Assembly: GCA_020744425.1 (NCBI GenBank)
Contig: JAGMUV010000009.1
Coordinates: forward strand, 248,001 to 312,000
Reading direction: 5' to 3'
Source of the DNA: Dactylonectria macrodidyma
Lineage: Eukaryota; Ascomycota; Sordariomycetes; Hypocreales; Nectriaceae
DNA: 64,000 nt
In this document: positions 44,504 through 56,134 of the stretch, piece after piece
How the letters are laid out: the number at the start of each line of letters is the position of its first letter
How positions within the stretch are numbered: position 1 is the stretch's first letter
Made by a program: the position numbers and the translations under genes
Notes under the pieces: model-generated
What the model was told of the DNA's origin: nothing
Seen by the model: only the letters and a program-made list of their open reading frames with translations
Databases searched by the model: none

Positions 44504-46250
44504 ATGCCTCTCCTCCTCTCATCCAGCGCCCATGTTGGCCCGGAGAGCCCCATGGTCAGTACATTATATCTGCATTGTAATTCTATTACGCCCTCGTCTC
44601 TTGATTCTCATGACTATCCCTTTGCCCCCATCCCTTTTCAACTCCAAGCACGCGCTCGCAGTTCCTGTTGCTGACCTTTTTTTGTTAGGCATGGCCGCTC
44701 TGGTGGCGATTGACGATGTTGGGATCCCTCTGTTTCTTTGTTATGATGGGCCAATTCCTCAGCGCTTCGATCCCTCCGATGATCGTTCCCATCATGATGG
44801 AACTACATGTGGATAGCAGCAAAGCGGCCCAGCTTGCTAGCTGGGCCACGCTTGCTGTTGGCCTCGGGGTAAATCAACCTCTGAATATTATTCTTCTTTC
44901 TGGTTCCGGTTGACGCTGACTTTCACGTTGACGTCTTAGAATATCTGGGCGGTGCCCACTGTCGCCTACATCGGTAGCCGATATACCATCTTGATCGGCC
45001 TTGTCATCTTCACTGCTTGCTTCTTCTGGCAAGGCGCCGCTCAATCATACAACTCCCTTCTCGCCGCACGACTCGTCGGTGGCTTGGGCGGCGGCGTCGT
45101 CGAAGCCCTTGGCCCGGTCATGGTGGTGCTGCTGTTTCCCCGAGAGTTCATCTCCCGGGCCATGAGCGTCTACACCTGGGCCTTGGGAGCAGGCACTGTC
45201 TTTGGGCCTCTCATTGCCGGTTACATGATAGACAATCTGGGCAGCTGGCGATACCCCAACTATCTCTTCGGTGGCATCTCGGCCCTCAATCTCATTGCCA
45301 TGGTCCTCATGTTCCCGGAGCCCATCATGAATATACGAGTTCCCGGTGATCCGGAACTTCACAATCTCCCTGAAGGCGGTAGCTCGGCCTTGGATACGGT
45401 AGATGCCGCCAACACCAAGGCTGCCTCAGAGGAGGATGGAAGAGTGGAACAACATGAGATGCAGCATTCTTCGGTCGTCATGGAGGGAGCGTACCAGCCT
45501 GCTTCTCTCTGGCTTCGGCGGTCTTTCTTTTGCACAGTGACGCGCCATCACGCTGTGCCGAGCTACTTGTTTCTCCTGGTAGCGCCTTTCACAGTTCTCG
45601 CTGCCCCTGCCGTCATAATCACTGTGCTGCTCTTCGGCATTACAATCGCCATCACCATTGGTGTCTCGGTGCTTGTTTCCGTCACCTACGCCCAGCCGCC
45701 TATGCTGTGGTCAGCGGGTGAGGTTGGCCTCTTCAATATTGCAGTTCTACTCGGCTTGCTGGCAGGAATGCCCATTGGCGGATTCTTGGCGGATTGGCTC
45801 GCAGCCAGAGATCTGAAGCGCAAAGGCTACTTCAGGCCCGAGGCGATTCTGCCCATCCTAGTGCCCTTCGCTATCACAACGTGCGTGGCCACCGCCCTCG
45901 TCGGCGTTGGTCTTCAGCGCGGGTGGCACTGGGCTATAATTGGTTTTCTCTGGGCTGTCATCAACGCCAACTTGACTGGTGGCAGCAACGTCATGATCTC
46001 CTATTCAACCGAGAGCTACCCGAGGAAGGCTATTGAGATTGGCGTCGTTGTTAACATTATCAAGAACGCTATTGGCTTTGGCGTCTCTTATGCTACAGTG
46101 GATTGGTGGCATAAGGATGGGTACTTGATGTTTATCACCCTCGCGTGCGTCCTCTTTGCTGTCTTCGTGAGTACCCTTTCGCTCTGGTTCTGGGGTCCCA
46201 AGATCACTTCCAAGGGAAATACGTGGCTCCGTCGCTTTGACGCTGAGTAA
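44504..46250 (+). CDS. MFS transporter (drug/polyamine:H+ antiporter type)
   Basis: Three exons (44504-44554, 44689-44868, 44940-46250) give 513 residues. The first join (SPM-AWPLWWRL) uses a GTCAGT donor and an AG after a polypyrimidine run; the second reads VGLG-NIWAVPTVAYIG. Twelve membrane segments are visible, with SRYT in loop 2-3, ARLVGGLGGGVVEALGP in helix 4 and GAGTVFGPLIAGY in helix 5, plus a charged central loop (about 225-265). This is the DHA1-like pattern used for export of drugs, toxins or polyamines at the plasma membrane. It lies in the 36-58 kb block and may export that block's product. The small first exon is the least certain part. Confidence 0.85.
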
Positions 46251-46480
46251 TGGATGAAGGAAGCTGCTACTGGGCTGTTGGTTGGGCGGGGAGGGCGTAC
46301 ATGATGCAGTGCAAACTTTGGTCCCTTAACTCACCGTTGTCTTGGGCATGGGTACTAGCTAGGTCCATCACACTGTACTTCTCACTATTAGTTTTTTTCT
46401 ACCGCTTAATCAATGAATCCTCCTTAAAACAACCCGATCGGTTTCAACCCCATGACTGGTCTCAATGTCTCTACCATAAT

Positions 46481-46499
46481 GCAACTCGCCCTTGATGGA
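46481..46499 (-). repeat. Dispersed 19-bp motif, copy C
   Basis: Exact consensus TCCATCAAGGGCGAGTTGC on the minus strand, about 230 bp downstream of the MFS stop codon. Copies C and D share about 28 bases with two mismatches. Confidence 0.85.
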
Positions 46500-46534
46500 G
46501 TAGACAACCTATTCCATGGTTAACTCTAATCCGC

Positions 46535-49095
46535 CTAGCTCCTTGCGTTAGTTGATTCAACTGCCGCGCCATCTCCTTCAAGGTGCGTGTACTGCGCTGG
46601 CCCTATATAATTGTGCAGAAAGAAATCGACATCCATCGCGCTGTCTAAGTACCCCGCCCATAGAGAATCGTGCACAAACTGATCGGCGGCTTTCCACAAG
46701 CAGCCGTATGCATGAATACCGCCGGATTGCGGGCCAGTAGCGCAGGTGCAATGAGAGCTCTGCTCAAAACTGCTCTGCGATATATAGCTCCCAATATCTT
46801 GAGAGTGGTCATTCCGTACACCAGGCAAATTTCCCGGTCCAATTGATACCGCATTCCGGGCGGAGGTTGCAATGCTCGAAGACACGCTCACAATGGGTCC
46901 ACTCGAGACGGCATCGGGCCCCGTCAGTCTCTTCATCAAGTTGACGAAAGACTGAGAAATCCAAATCCTCACTGGCCAAGACTTTGCTATCACGCTAAGT
47001 GCCAACATGCATTGCCGCGACTTGTTCTCGGCCAATTGTCGCTGATACGAGTCCGTCCGACAGATGACAATAGTGTGAATGGATAGGGCAGAAAATAATG
47101 CCGGGACCCTGGTTATAGTTAGGAAATGCGTATCTTGGGAATCAAAAGTAATTAGATTTGAGTCATACAGATGAATAAGTGCCGAGCTGATCATATCCGT
47201 GGCCAGAAAGTCTTCTGCTAGACGAGTGATAGTGTCTGCAGCCGTGCGCGCTCGGATATCTCTTTCCCGTTGGGCTGATGAAAGATTATCAATAGCCTTC
47301 GGTCGAAAAAGAAGTATCTTGCAGTTCCTAAGTCTAGTAAGCAAACCTATAGAATCATTGCAAGTTGGTTATCTTACTGATAATTAAACTGTAGCAAGCT
47401 AGCCCACAACGATGCGCCTGAACATCGCTCAGATGCTTTTATTTGCAGTCGGTCAGGCAATCCGGCTTCCCATTGAACGATCCTCTGCGCTAGGTTCTCC
47501 GTTTGGAACTTTTCTAAAGAATCACGCCGAGGGCTGAACTCTGCTGTAAGAATGTCTCCCACTACGTTGATATTAAGTGAGCTATTCGATCTTGCAGCAA
47601 AGAACTTGGAGTTTGACTTACGAATAATAGTCAGCTTCGACATTTCGAGAACGTATGATACATGATAGTCTCTCTGGATTGGGATGACTCTTTGATCATA
47701 GCCGAGATCAAATGCCAAATCTTCCTCACTGAGAGGCTCCACATCGCAGTCTTCATCACGGATACGGCACGGCCGGCCAAAGGCCTGTGAGGTATGTCGA
47801 TCACGCATCTTTGAGAGTTAGAATTCAACAACATTATATGCGAGATAAGGGGGCGTACATAAATTGTCCACCAAATTCTTCTTCGCAAAGACTTCATGCG
47901 TTGGCTCATAGCAGGCTGCGATACACTGCAGGACTCATTAGTGTATCTCCCAATAGATGGATCCAGCTAAGCTTACATCCGGTGAAATCCTAGAGACTGC
48001 GCAAGGGTTGTTGCGCATCCAACCCAATGGCATGTATCTTTTTGATCATCAGGGCCAGACCACCAAAACCCAAGAAGCAGCATGACTGCCACAAGTAGCA
48101 CCCGGTCACTCTCATAGTCGGCATCGTACAGGGCCTTTGCGCGAAGATAGTACGTCTTCCTAGCCGTGGTTCGGTCCCTAAACCCAGCCGCGTGAACGAG
48201 TTCATCGCTTCCAACCGTGAAGCCAAGGAGAAAGATCGTCTGCAACACTAAAGACGACGCCCGGCCATTCAGGTATGCTAGCGAAAAGGCTTCTCGATCA
48301 AGGACAGGATAAGCCGGGTGCATTTTGTCAAAAAACGTATATACCAGCTGGTCAGCTATATCTCGAGATGGCATCAAAAGGGCTTCGTCCAAAGAAAGCT
48401 GTTTGTAGACAGGATTTCCGTCGTTGAGGGTATGATCTGCAATGGAGGCGGGTATTGGGTGACGGACTTCCAAGGCTTTGGATGAGCCGCCCTCAGGCCT
48501 GTAGGTCAGCTCGATGATGTAAGACAGAGCAGTTGGCTCTTCGGTGGATCTGTCAAGCAAATTCGGGCGGTGGCGGCCATCTTGAGGCTGTTGTGTGTGG
48601 TTTGGCTGGTTCGTTTCAGGTAGAAAGGTATTATCATCTTCACCATGATCTTCAACTCTGTCACTTGGTGTAAGAAGATAGCCGGTGCGAGTGCCATGAC
48701 CAGGTTCTATAATTCCATTGTCGCGTGTGGTATCTGGGAGCGTGGCATCTGTGAGTGTGACATCTGGGAGTGTGTCGACCCCAGTGACCTCGATGTCGGA
48801 TGCATGCTGGACCGTCTGTCGAGTGTCATGGGTGCCAAGTTTCCTACGAGAGTACCTTTGTGGGTTGCGGGATAGTCAACTTCAAACCCTTCGGCGATAG
48901 AGCAGCAGTGTCAACATACCTGCCCCGTCGGGATTCCACCAATTCACAGTCTATTCGCCGCATGCGACATTGCCAGCAGGGCTGTGATTCTCCCGCGTCA
49001 CACTTTACCCGCCTGGCGTTGCACGCCTTACAGGCAACCCGAGCTCGGCGAAGAGGAGAACTAGCCACGCTTTGTCTGTCCGAGTGATCCACCAT
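46535..49095 (-). CDS. Zn2Cys6 regulator, cutinase-factor-1-beta-like
   Basis: Six exons (49095-48920, 48855-47977, 47925-47859, 47808-47622, 47561-47378, 47333-46535) give 763 residues. The zinc cluster is complete (Cys22, 25, 32, 40, 43, 50). The fungal-specific middle domain covers DKMHPAYPVLDREAF, RRRIWWTIY and, after intron 3, MRDRHTSQAFGRPCRIRDEDCD, which is the hallmark of Ctf1-beta-like regulators. The C-terminal part is predicted helical. Joins checked: SRRGR-YSRRK, GFHR-IVSQ, WTIY-MRDR, TII-LGDIL, FNYQ-LRNC. The gene is inside the tailoring-enzyme block and shares its downstream side with the MFS gene, so it is a candidate cluster regulator. No repeated palindromic CGG site was seen for it. 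Confidence 0.87.
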
Positions 49096-50131
49096 TGCTG
49101 GGATATCGTATCCTCGGGTCGGTGCAAATGTTGAATAAATGACAAGTAGGCGAGGTTAGAACGGTAGTTGTGAGGATGATGGGGCAAATGGATGGAAAGG
49201 CGCTGCTCAGAATACTGCTAACTACATTAAGTTACGTTATTTATTGAATCGAGACTAATACGTAACATGAACCTAGACCATGTACCCAGGCAGTCTAGTC
49301 GCCGCCGGCCGCCGGGCGAATCCGTGTAACGAGGGTGGGCTCGGCTGTTCCAACAAGCGAGCCATCAACCACTTTGCGATTGCCGTTTTCCCAGGCAGAC
49401 TTTTTGGAGGAATTTCGTGGTATGGTAAAGAAACCCATAGCTGTATTTCCGCGATTGTGTGAGCAACTCGCCCTTGAAGGAGCAGACAACGGCTAGACAC
49501 TCGTAGCTTGAATACTGAAGCTTGGGCCTCGTGTTGGATCCAGCGTTCCCTAACTGACATCTCATACTACATAAGTGGGGTGCCATGTTACCTCGGCGAG
49601 GTCTTTCGACGCCATTTGATAGACCTACCAGTAGCCCAAAGTAGTGACGCTGCTGGTGGCTTGTTGCCACTTGAGTGTCTTCTGAGTCACAAACCATCTA
49701 CCAACAAGACCATCGTCAGATTTTTTGTTTGCGCGTCAGGTTGAATCATCGCCGAACGGGGTTCTGCGCTCACGGCTAAGAACGAAGGCGAGCGATTCAT
49801 TCGTTCACCCCATGTGCAATTCTTGCCGCCCTCCCTCCTACCCTACACTTTACCCACTGGCAAAAGCGCCATTAGCCGCCCTATTGCAGCAATTCGTACC
49901 TTATATTGCCTCGCAGCTAAAGAAATGGGACTTCGTGTGAAATGCAAAGAATAATTTGTTATTCCATCTGCTATTATTGAAATCACAACGGTCGGGGTTG
50001 AGGAGGACTATAAAATGGTGTCGCAAAAATAAAGCATAGAATAAAATTTCGAATGCAAAATTGAACCTCTTCTTACATCAGCTAAGTAAAAGCTCGTCTA
50101 AACCAGGGCCATGATTGCCATTTCTAAAACT
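49096..50131. other. Intergenic, regulator to ACC-synthase-like gene
   Basis: Contains motif copy D (49463-49481) and the presumed promoter of the Ctf1-like regulator. Small overlapping frames here are not convincing. Confidence 0.5.
49463..49481 (-). repeat. Dispersed 19-bp motif, copy D
   Basis: TCCTTCAAGGGCGAGTTGC on the minus strand, one mismatch to the consensus, about 370 bp upstream of the Ctf1-like gene and 650 bp downstream of the ACC-synthase-like gene. Confidence 0.8.
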
Positions 50132-51445
50132 CTAACCCTGAATGACTTGGACGATCCGCCTCAATCCTTCATCAATGTGTTCGCGATGTTGAGAAAAGGT
50201 GATTCGGAACCAACCGGGCTGCTCATGGACAAAGTCATCGCCGTTTCCAAGATGTACTTTGTGCGAAGCTAGCTTCGCCATCAACTCCTTATTTCCAGCT
50301 CTTGCGGCATCGCTCTCGTCGGTGACAGAGCTGGGTCGCGCCTTCATATAGGGTGTCAGTAGATCGCACCAGACGAAGAAGGCTGCGTTTGATCCCCGGG
50401 CGTAGGGTATTCCGTGGTCGTCCAGGAATTTCACAACATAAGCATACAGCTCAGCGAGTTTTGCGCGGTTCTCATGGACATATCGGTCCACAAACTCTTC
50501 ATCTTCCAAGACAGTCGTTATCAGGGAGTCCGCGAACCCAGAAATTGAGCTGAACTGGCCGACCCCCCTGATCGATTCAAGCAGGTCAGGGTTGCCCTGG
50601 GAAATGACAACCCCTAGTCGCGCGCCATTGGCTCCAAAATCCTTGCTGACACCCCAAAGGACATGAACAAGACTTGGGTCAATGATTCCCTCGGTGTTGA
50701 TGGAGAGAAGCGAAGTGAATGGCTCCATCGGCGTTTCCTCATCTTGGCCACGTCTCCAAACTGCCAGCGCATAAATCTCGTCACTGATCAAATGGATGCC
50801 GAATTTTTGACACATCCTCATCAATTCCACCAGAAAAGGCCGCGAATAGCACCGGCCTAGAGGGTTGTGGGGGTTGCATAGCATGAGACTTCGGATCGCG
50901 CAACCCTGGTCGCGAGAGCGTATGACAGCTTCTTCATATCTGGCCACAGCAGAGACGCTGAGAGGGTCGAGATCTCCGAAACTGACTGGTACGATCTTGG
51001 TTGCTGGCCGTAGACAGAGATCCCTGGTGAATCCTCGATAATACGGGCGCCCGAGCAGGATCCCTTCACCTGGGTCACATACAGCCCACGAGCAATGCTC
51101 AATTGCAGACGTCACACCATTAGTGGTGATGATTTGCGATGGCTGCAGCGGTTTCGAAGGGTGGAGGTGGCGATTGAGCAGGTGAGCGATGGCAGTCCTC
51201 AGCCGGATAGATCCGGCAATGGTATCACCCAACGCGAGGCATGGTGCTGAGAAGCTGCCGCTATTCATACGTCGCAATAGTTGTTCTTGCATGACAGTGT
51301 TGTCTGCGAGTCCGAGCGAGACATAGCCGTTGGGGTTAGTCTGCGGATGCCAGAGATCAATGAGGACGTCCCAAAGAGCGTTGCTGGTGTTTTTCAGTGA
51401 ACTGGTCGCCCTAAGCGACAGGGAAGATGGAGGTGGAATAATCAT
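50132..51445 (-). CDS. ACC-synthase-like PLP enzyme (class I/II)
   Basis: This is an intronless 437-residue fold-type I enzyme. Visible marks are the substrate/cofactor segment GRPYYRGF (132-139), LCNPHNPLG (189-197), SDEIYAL (221-227) and the Schiff-base lysine in WGVSKDFGANGARLG (Lys268). The pattern and the short N-terminus match 1-aminocyclopropane-1-carboxylate-synthase-like proteins, a family that also includes C-S lyases and aminotransferases of fungal secondary metabolism (for example GliI in the gliotoxin pathway). No methylthio or sulfur chemistry can be proven. In a block lacking a PKS or NRPS this is the most metabolically distinctive enzyme. No targeting signal. Confidence 0.88.
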   Translation of the reverse strand: MIIPPPSSLSLRATSSLKNTSNALWDVLIDLWHPQTNPNGYVSLGLADNTVMQEQLLRRMNSGSFSAPCLALGDTIAGSIRLRTAIAHLLNRHLHPSKPLQPSQIITTNGVTSAIEHCSWAVCDPGEGILLGRPYYRGFTRDLCLRPATKIVPVSFGDLDPLSVSAVARYEEAVIRSRDQGCAIRSLMLCNPHNPLGRCYSRPFLVELMRMCQKFGIHLISDEIYALAVWRRGQDEETPMEPFTSLLSINTEGIIDPSLVHVLWGVSKDFGANGARLGVVISQGNPDLLESIRGVGQFSSISGFADSLITTVLEDEEFVDRYVHENRAKLAELYAYVVKFLDDHGIPYARGSNAAFFVWCDLLTPYMKARPSSVTDESDAARAGNKELMAKLASHKVHLGNGDDFVHEQPGWFRITFSQHREHIDEGLRRIVQVIQG

Positions 51446-53230
51446 GGTGTGAAGAGGTAATGCAAGGTCGGCTTGTTCTTCGATTCGTACACGGTATGAT
51501 TGCCAAAGCGATGGTCATTTTGGATGTCTCTAACTTATAGATACTGAACAGGCTTGACAGGTTTGCTTGGTTCACCAGGCCGCTAGGGGCATGAGTTGGA
51601 GAACCCGCGGGCTCTTGAGGTCGGATGTCGCCATGGAGCCTTACTAGCTAGGACCCGTGTCAACACGACGAACTAATCCATTTGTGGCTCGTGGTGGCTC
51701 TGTCTATACGGGTACGATTTGAGGAACTTTGAGTGGGGCTGTATGGACGCCTTCTAACAACATGCCTACACAGATACTTAAGTAATATGTGAGTCAGTAA
51801 GATAACCCTTCGTAACGCTCGTCCACCGTCTGTATGCTGTGTACCTCGCCTTGGACAATCTTGAACGGCCCGAAAAAAAAAGGGTGCAACCCTTGCATGA
51901 TGTGGGCGTCGATTTGGCTCCCTTTCGCCTTTGACTGCTAGTCGGGAGCCGATCTCCATCCCATTGCGCTCGTTTGACGCTACCCACCACTGGCTCGTCT
52001 ATAACAAACTGTAAATTCGTACAAATTTACCTGCAACTTACGACGTTTGAATAAAAGATGTATGACCTGCACAGGACCTGCCATCTACAGCCAGAAAAAA
52101 GTTTCCACATCCATAGATAGGCCGTGGTGAGGTCAAATCTAGGGAAGGCTTGCTCAAAGAAGACCTGTTACCCCCATCGGATGTTTGCGACTTGTGTTGT
52201 GCCTTTGCCATCAGTAGGCATGTTTTCCAGCCATCTATAGGGGCCGTCACCCCCCTTAATCAGTTCAATTCAGTGTAGTCTACCATAGTCGTCAATACAA
52301 TCCGTACATTCCTTTCTGGTGCACATCATCGCAGGATCAAAAACAACTTGATATCACGTGTGCCGCACTTAATTCACTGTTACTAATTGAGGCCATGGCC
52401 TCTACCACTGAGCTAAGATCCGACGCGTCTGCCATGGCTACCGGATGTGCTCTGGATTTGGCAACGACATAGGTTCCATCTACTTCCAACTGAATCACGG
52501 CCCTTTGGTCTACTACTGCCATTTGCTAACATTGAAACTTGACGTGGATGTCAGAACGGAGCCATACGCAGATCTCATGCCAAACAAATTTCATTGTGCA
52601 GAGTTCTTTCGCTCCATGTTCGATCTGGCCCTAAACTTCCTTTATGATTTGAAAAACATACATCATGATGTATTGGCACTGATATAGGTAAGAGCATCAG
52701 ATAGCTTTCACCATGCTACTAAATAAGCCCTGCGACTTACGCAACGATTTCAGGAAGCATTGGCTATCTCACCCCATCTTCCTATGGCGGCTTTTGCATT
52801 TCTGTCAAACGAGGAGTATTTTTGCACACCGAGAGTTTTGGAGACGCGGCCAAGACTGATGAGGCCCACAAGCTCGCTCTGAGTGTTGCAAAAGGAATGG
52901 TAATAACAAGCTAAAAGTTTGAAGGAGGAGGCATTTGCGAGACAAGTCCAGTTTGACCTTGAAGTTGATAAGTTGCCACCATAGACTGTTTCCGTAAGGA
53001 TACTTGATCTTGAGTAATAAAAAATTCCCATGAGCTTGGTTCATGGACCCGTACTGTTATTTTTATTGTGACTTTTTCCCTCCAATAGTTTCCTTTACTC
53101 CTCACTTCCAGGCGCTGCACATGTCTCTATTCAGTCAGAAGGATAACTCAGTTGCGGGCACGATACTGAAGACGAGACCAAATGGGCTTCTTTTTATTGC
53201 CGAGCAAGGGGAATGAAAGAAGCTCCGGAC
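51446..53230. other. Long intergenic stretch; tRNA-A-box-like sequence at 52399-52416
   Basis: No gene recognised. On the minus strand, TTAGCTCAGTGGTAGAGG (complement of 52399-52416) is a textbook tRNA D-arm/A-box string, but I could not fold a full tRNA around it. A 61-codon frame overlaps it on the minus strand. Confidence 0.4.
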
Positions 53231-54916
53231 CTAGGCTTTATCTACACGTTCTATATTCCAAAATGCTGGAACGATCATGATCATTGCAGCAAGAGCAAAA
53301 GCAACGTCCAACCAAGAAGCAGCACGAATCCCTTTCAAGTATGCCAAGTCCCCGGCGCGTATAGCCCCGACATCTTGAGTTGAGGTACCCAAGGCATTCG
53401 CAGTCACAGCAAGCTGGACTGTTGTTGAAATGGCCAGCCCAAATGCTCGCCCAAGCTGGTTTGCGACATACATGAGAGCCCCAGCCATGGCCTGGTCTTC
53501 CTTTGGCATCGTGTTGGAAGCGAAAAGAGTAAAACAAGGCCACACTATATTCATGGACGCGACGCACAGCATCATCGCCCAAAATGTCCATGCAAAGTAG
53601 TTCGTGTCTGTTGGGATAGGTACTGCAAACAGAAGCGATGCAGCTGCCAGAGCTAGATAACTGAAGATTAGTATAGTGGTAATCCGAGCTCTTCCTAGCA
53701 GCCACGCCACCACAGCAGTCGCCAGGATCCCGCTAATACCTGAAGGTATGAAGCGATACATGGTTTGGAGAGGCGAAAGGTCTTGATATTCTTGAAAGAA
53801 GTAGGTGGCGAAGACCAAGAAGTTGTTAAAGGATGCATAGGAAAAGCACATTGCGACCATGGCTACACTGAAGCTGCCGTTGCTAAACAATGATATTTTG
53901 ACGAGAGGTGGCCGAGCCCCTTTCCTTTCAATATACCATTGCCAAGCGACAAAAGCAGCAACAATAAGCAATGAAACAACAATCAAGACTGAGATCCAAG
54001 GCGTCTTCCAGCCGACAATGTTGCCCTCCGCGAGTGAAAATAGCAGAGTGAATATGGCAACTGTAATTAGCATTCCCCCAATCCAGTCTACCCTGTTGAA
54101 TAGACCCTCAGTGTCGTCAACAGTCGCGGCACATGGGGTTTGTGGGATGCAGTATATGCCAGCCAGAGTAATCAAGCCAGCTAGAATAGCCTGAACGATA
54201 AACACCCATTTCCAGTTGGTATATTGGGCGATTACACCGGCCACCAGCGTACCACAGATGTTCCCTAGTGGCGCCCCCGACGCTATTTGATATTGTCAGC
54301 AACTTGCCATTTCAAGCCTGGCCTTTAGCAGATGGGCGTCTTAACCGTATGCACTAAATGCGTAAGTCTTCACCCGACCTGGGGAAGAAAAGGTTGCGCC
54401 TAAGATGCCAATCGCGGTGGGAACATTGGCTGCCGCTCCCTAAACCGAAACAATGAGCAAGACGTCAGACGTGATGGGATCATTGGAGGCTTACGAAACC
54501 ATGCAAGCCTCTCAAAACATTAAATCCAATCTCATTGGGGATGAATGGGTTAACAGCCGAAACGACGGTAACCCAGAGGGAACCCCAGATGAAAATAGCC
54601 CTTTTGCCATAAATATCGGCGATACGTCCCCATATGAGAAGAAAGCATCCGAATGAGATCAAATATGATGTTACTATCCACTGTTGCCGAGAATCCGGTA
54701 TGTCAAGCTCGTGTCCAATGGTTGGAAGGATAATCACCACGCTCTGGGATGCCAAGGTCTTGCAGGCTGGTTCAGCTTTACGGCGAGCAACAAGAGCGAG
54801 GGGAGAACGATCAAGAAACTCACATTGATGAAGGCGGCACCAGTGACAGTGGACACGAGAGCAATGGACTTAGACTTAGACAGAGTGGGCGCGTCTACGC
54901 CTGCGCTTTCTTCCAT
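53231..54916 (-). CDS. MFS DHA2-type multidrug transporter
   Basis: Four exons (54916-54824, 54758-54495, 54439-54346, 54282-53231) give 500 residues. Joins read GAAFIN-TLASQSVV, LHGF-GAAANVPTA and FSAY-ASGAPLGN. The sequence VVIILPTIGHELDIPDSRQQWIVTSYLIS begins the first helices, and GRIADIYGKR is the loop 2-3 signature; 14 membrane segments are expected, as in the DHA2 drug:H+ antiporters. The start at 54916 has a better context (acaATGg) than the in-frame ATG at 54949. Such pumps often export the product of a nearby metabolite cluster. Adjacent to a second pump on the other side of a promoter region of about 1.2 kb. Confidence 0.87.
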
Positions 54917-56134
54917 TGTCACACTTCTCCAAGCAAGATACTCCGGCATGGGATAAACAGAAGACGAAGTTTGGTTCCATGCAGTTGACATTCGGAAACT
55001 CATTGGCAAACAAATGAGGACCGGGGTAGAAAAGCAAAAGATTCTCCTGGGCTAGGACATGGCACAAAATATGGTACTGGACAAGCCTGTCAAATTGCGG
55101 CGAGGTCCGTCAAAGTACGGGTAGCACATGCACCCTGTAGTCCGAGGGCGTCGGCGATCGACGGAACGGTATCAATCCGAGAGAGCGATACCCGGATATT
55201 ACATTGGAGATTGTAATAGCGGATGTGATTGAAGGGAATCAACGAATTCCGTAGCTGCCCCCTCCGAGATTGTTACAAGCCAATCGTATGAAGGTTTTAG
55301 TAGAAACACGACACTAGCAGGGCACGAAGCCGTGTCTTCAATGGCGCTCTTAAGCTACTCATTAAGGTTTTTTTCGATCACCAAGAATGTCTAATGAGTT
55401 TCCTGACACACTCGCACTCCGTAACGCATCAGAGGCCTTGTTTCTCATTGTTCGTTACTCCCCCTCACGGCCGTTATTGGTGAGCTAGCAGTGTACCGTA
55501 GTAGAAAGTAATGGGTTAAAAGTTCCGCAAGATCGAACTGCCTGCCCTAAGGCCGCGATGAGAAGCCGGGGTAGTTGGCAGTACATTGCGAGAGCGAGTT
55601 ATGTGGAGATGTGATGGCTTGCTTAGAGATGTCAATGTATTGGCCGGGGTGGTTTAGGTTGAATAGCCGAGCCGAGGTCGAAACGTAAGTCATGCAACCC
55701 ACTTCGCCTCCGTATCAACTCAGCTGAAGAAACCTCGGGTTCTTAGAAAAGAGGTCCTGACCACCTACGGCCACGCCTGCAGAAAAACAATTGATGTTGC
55801 TTCTCATTACATACGTCATATCTTGCACGGGCTATGATCCGATAAAGCCTTGCCTCTGAATCTAAGCCCGTAATGAGGCTGTTGTACACGGCGATACTTT
55901 GAGCCCGGAACACATTACCTCGCCTTTTCCCTTCGCTCTGGGAGATGTAGGCGGTCTTTGTTCCGGAACATGAAGTGGAGCTCTTTCTCGGACTACGAGG
56001 GTGGCAACCACCACCGTCATCTACGTCAGCCCCCCGATCTATGAGACCTGCCATAAAGCACAAAGCTTCACGCGTTCACTCGGTTACTTTACATTCACTT
56101 TACCGTAAGCCCGATTTCAGCGCGGGATTGTTTT
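54917..56134. other. Divergent promoter region between two MFS genes
   Basis: No gene recognised; short conflicting frames only. Pumps transcribed in opposite directions share this 1.2-kb region. Confidence 0.5.
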
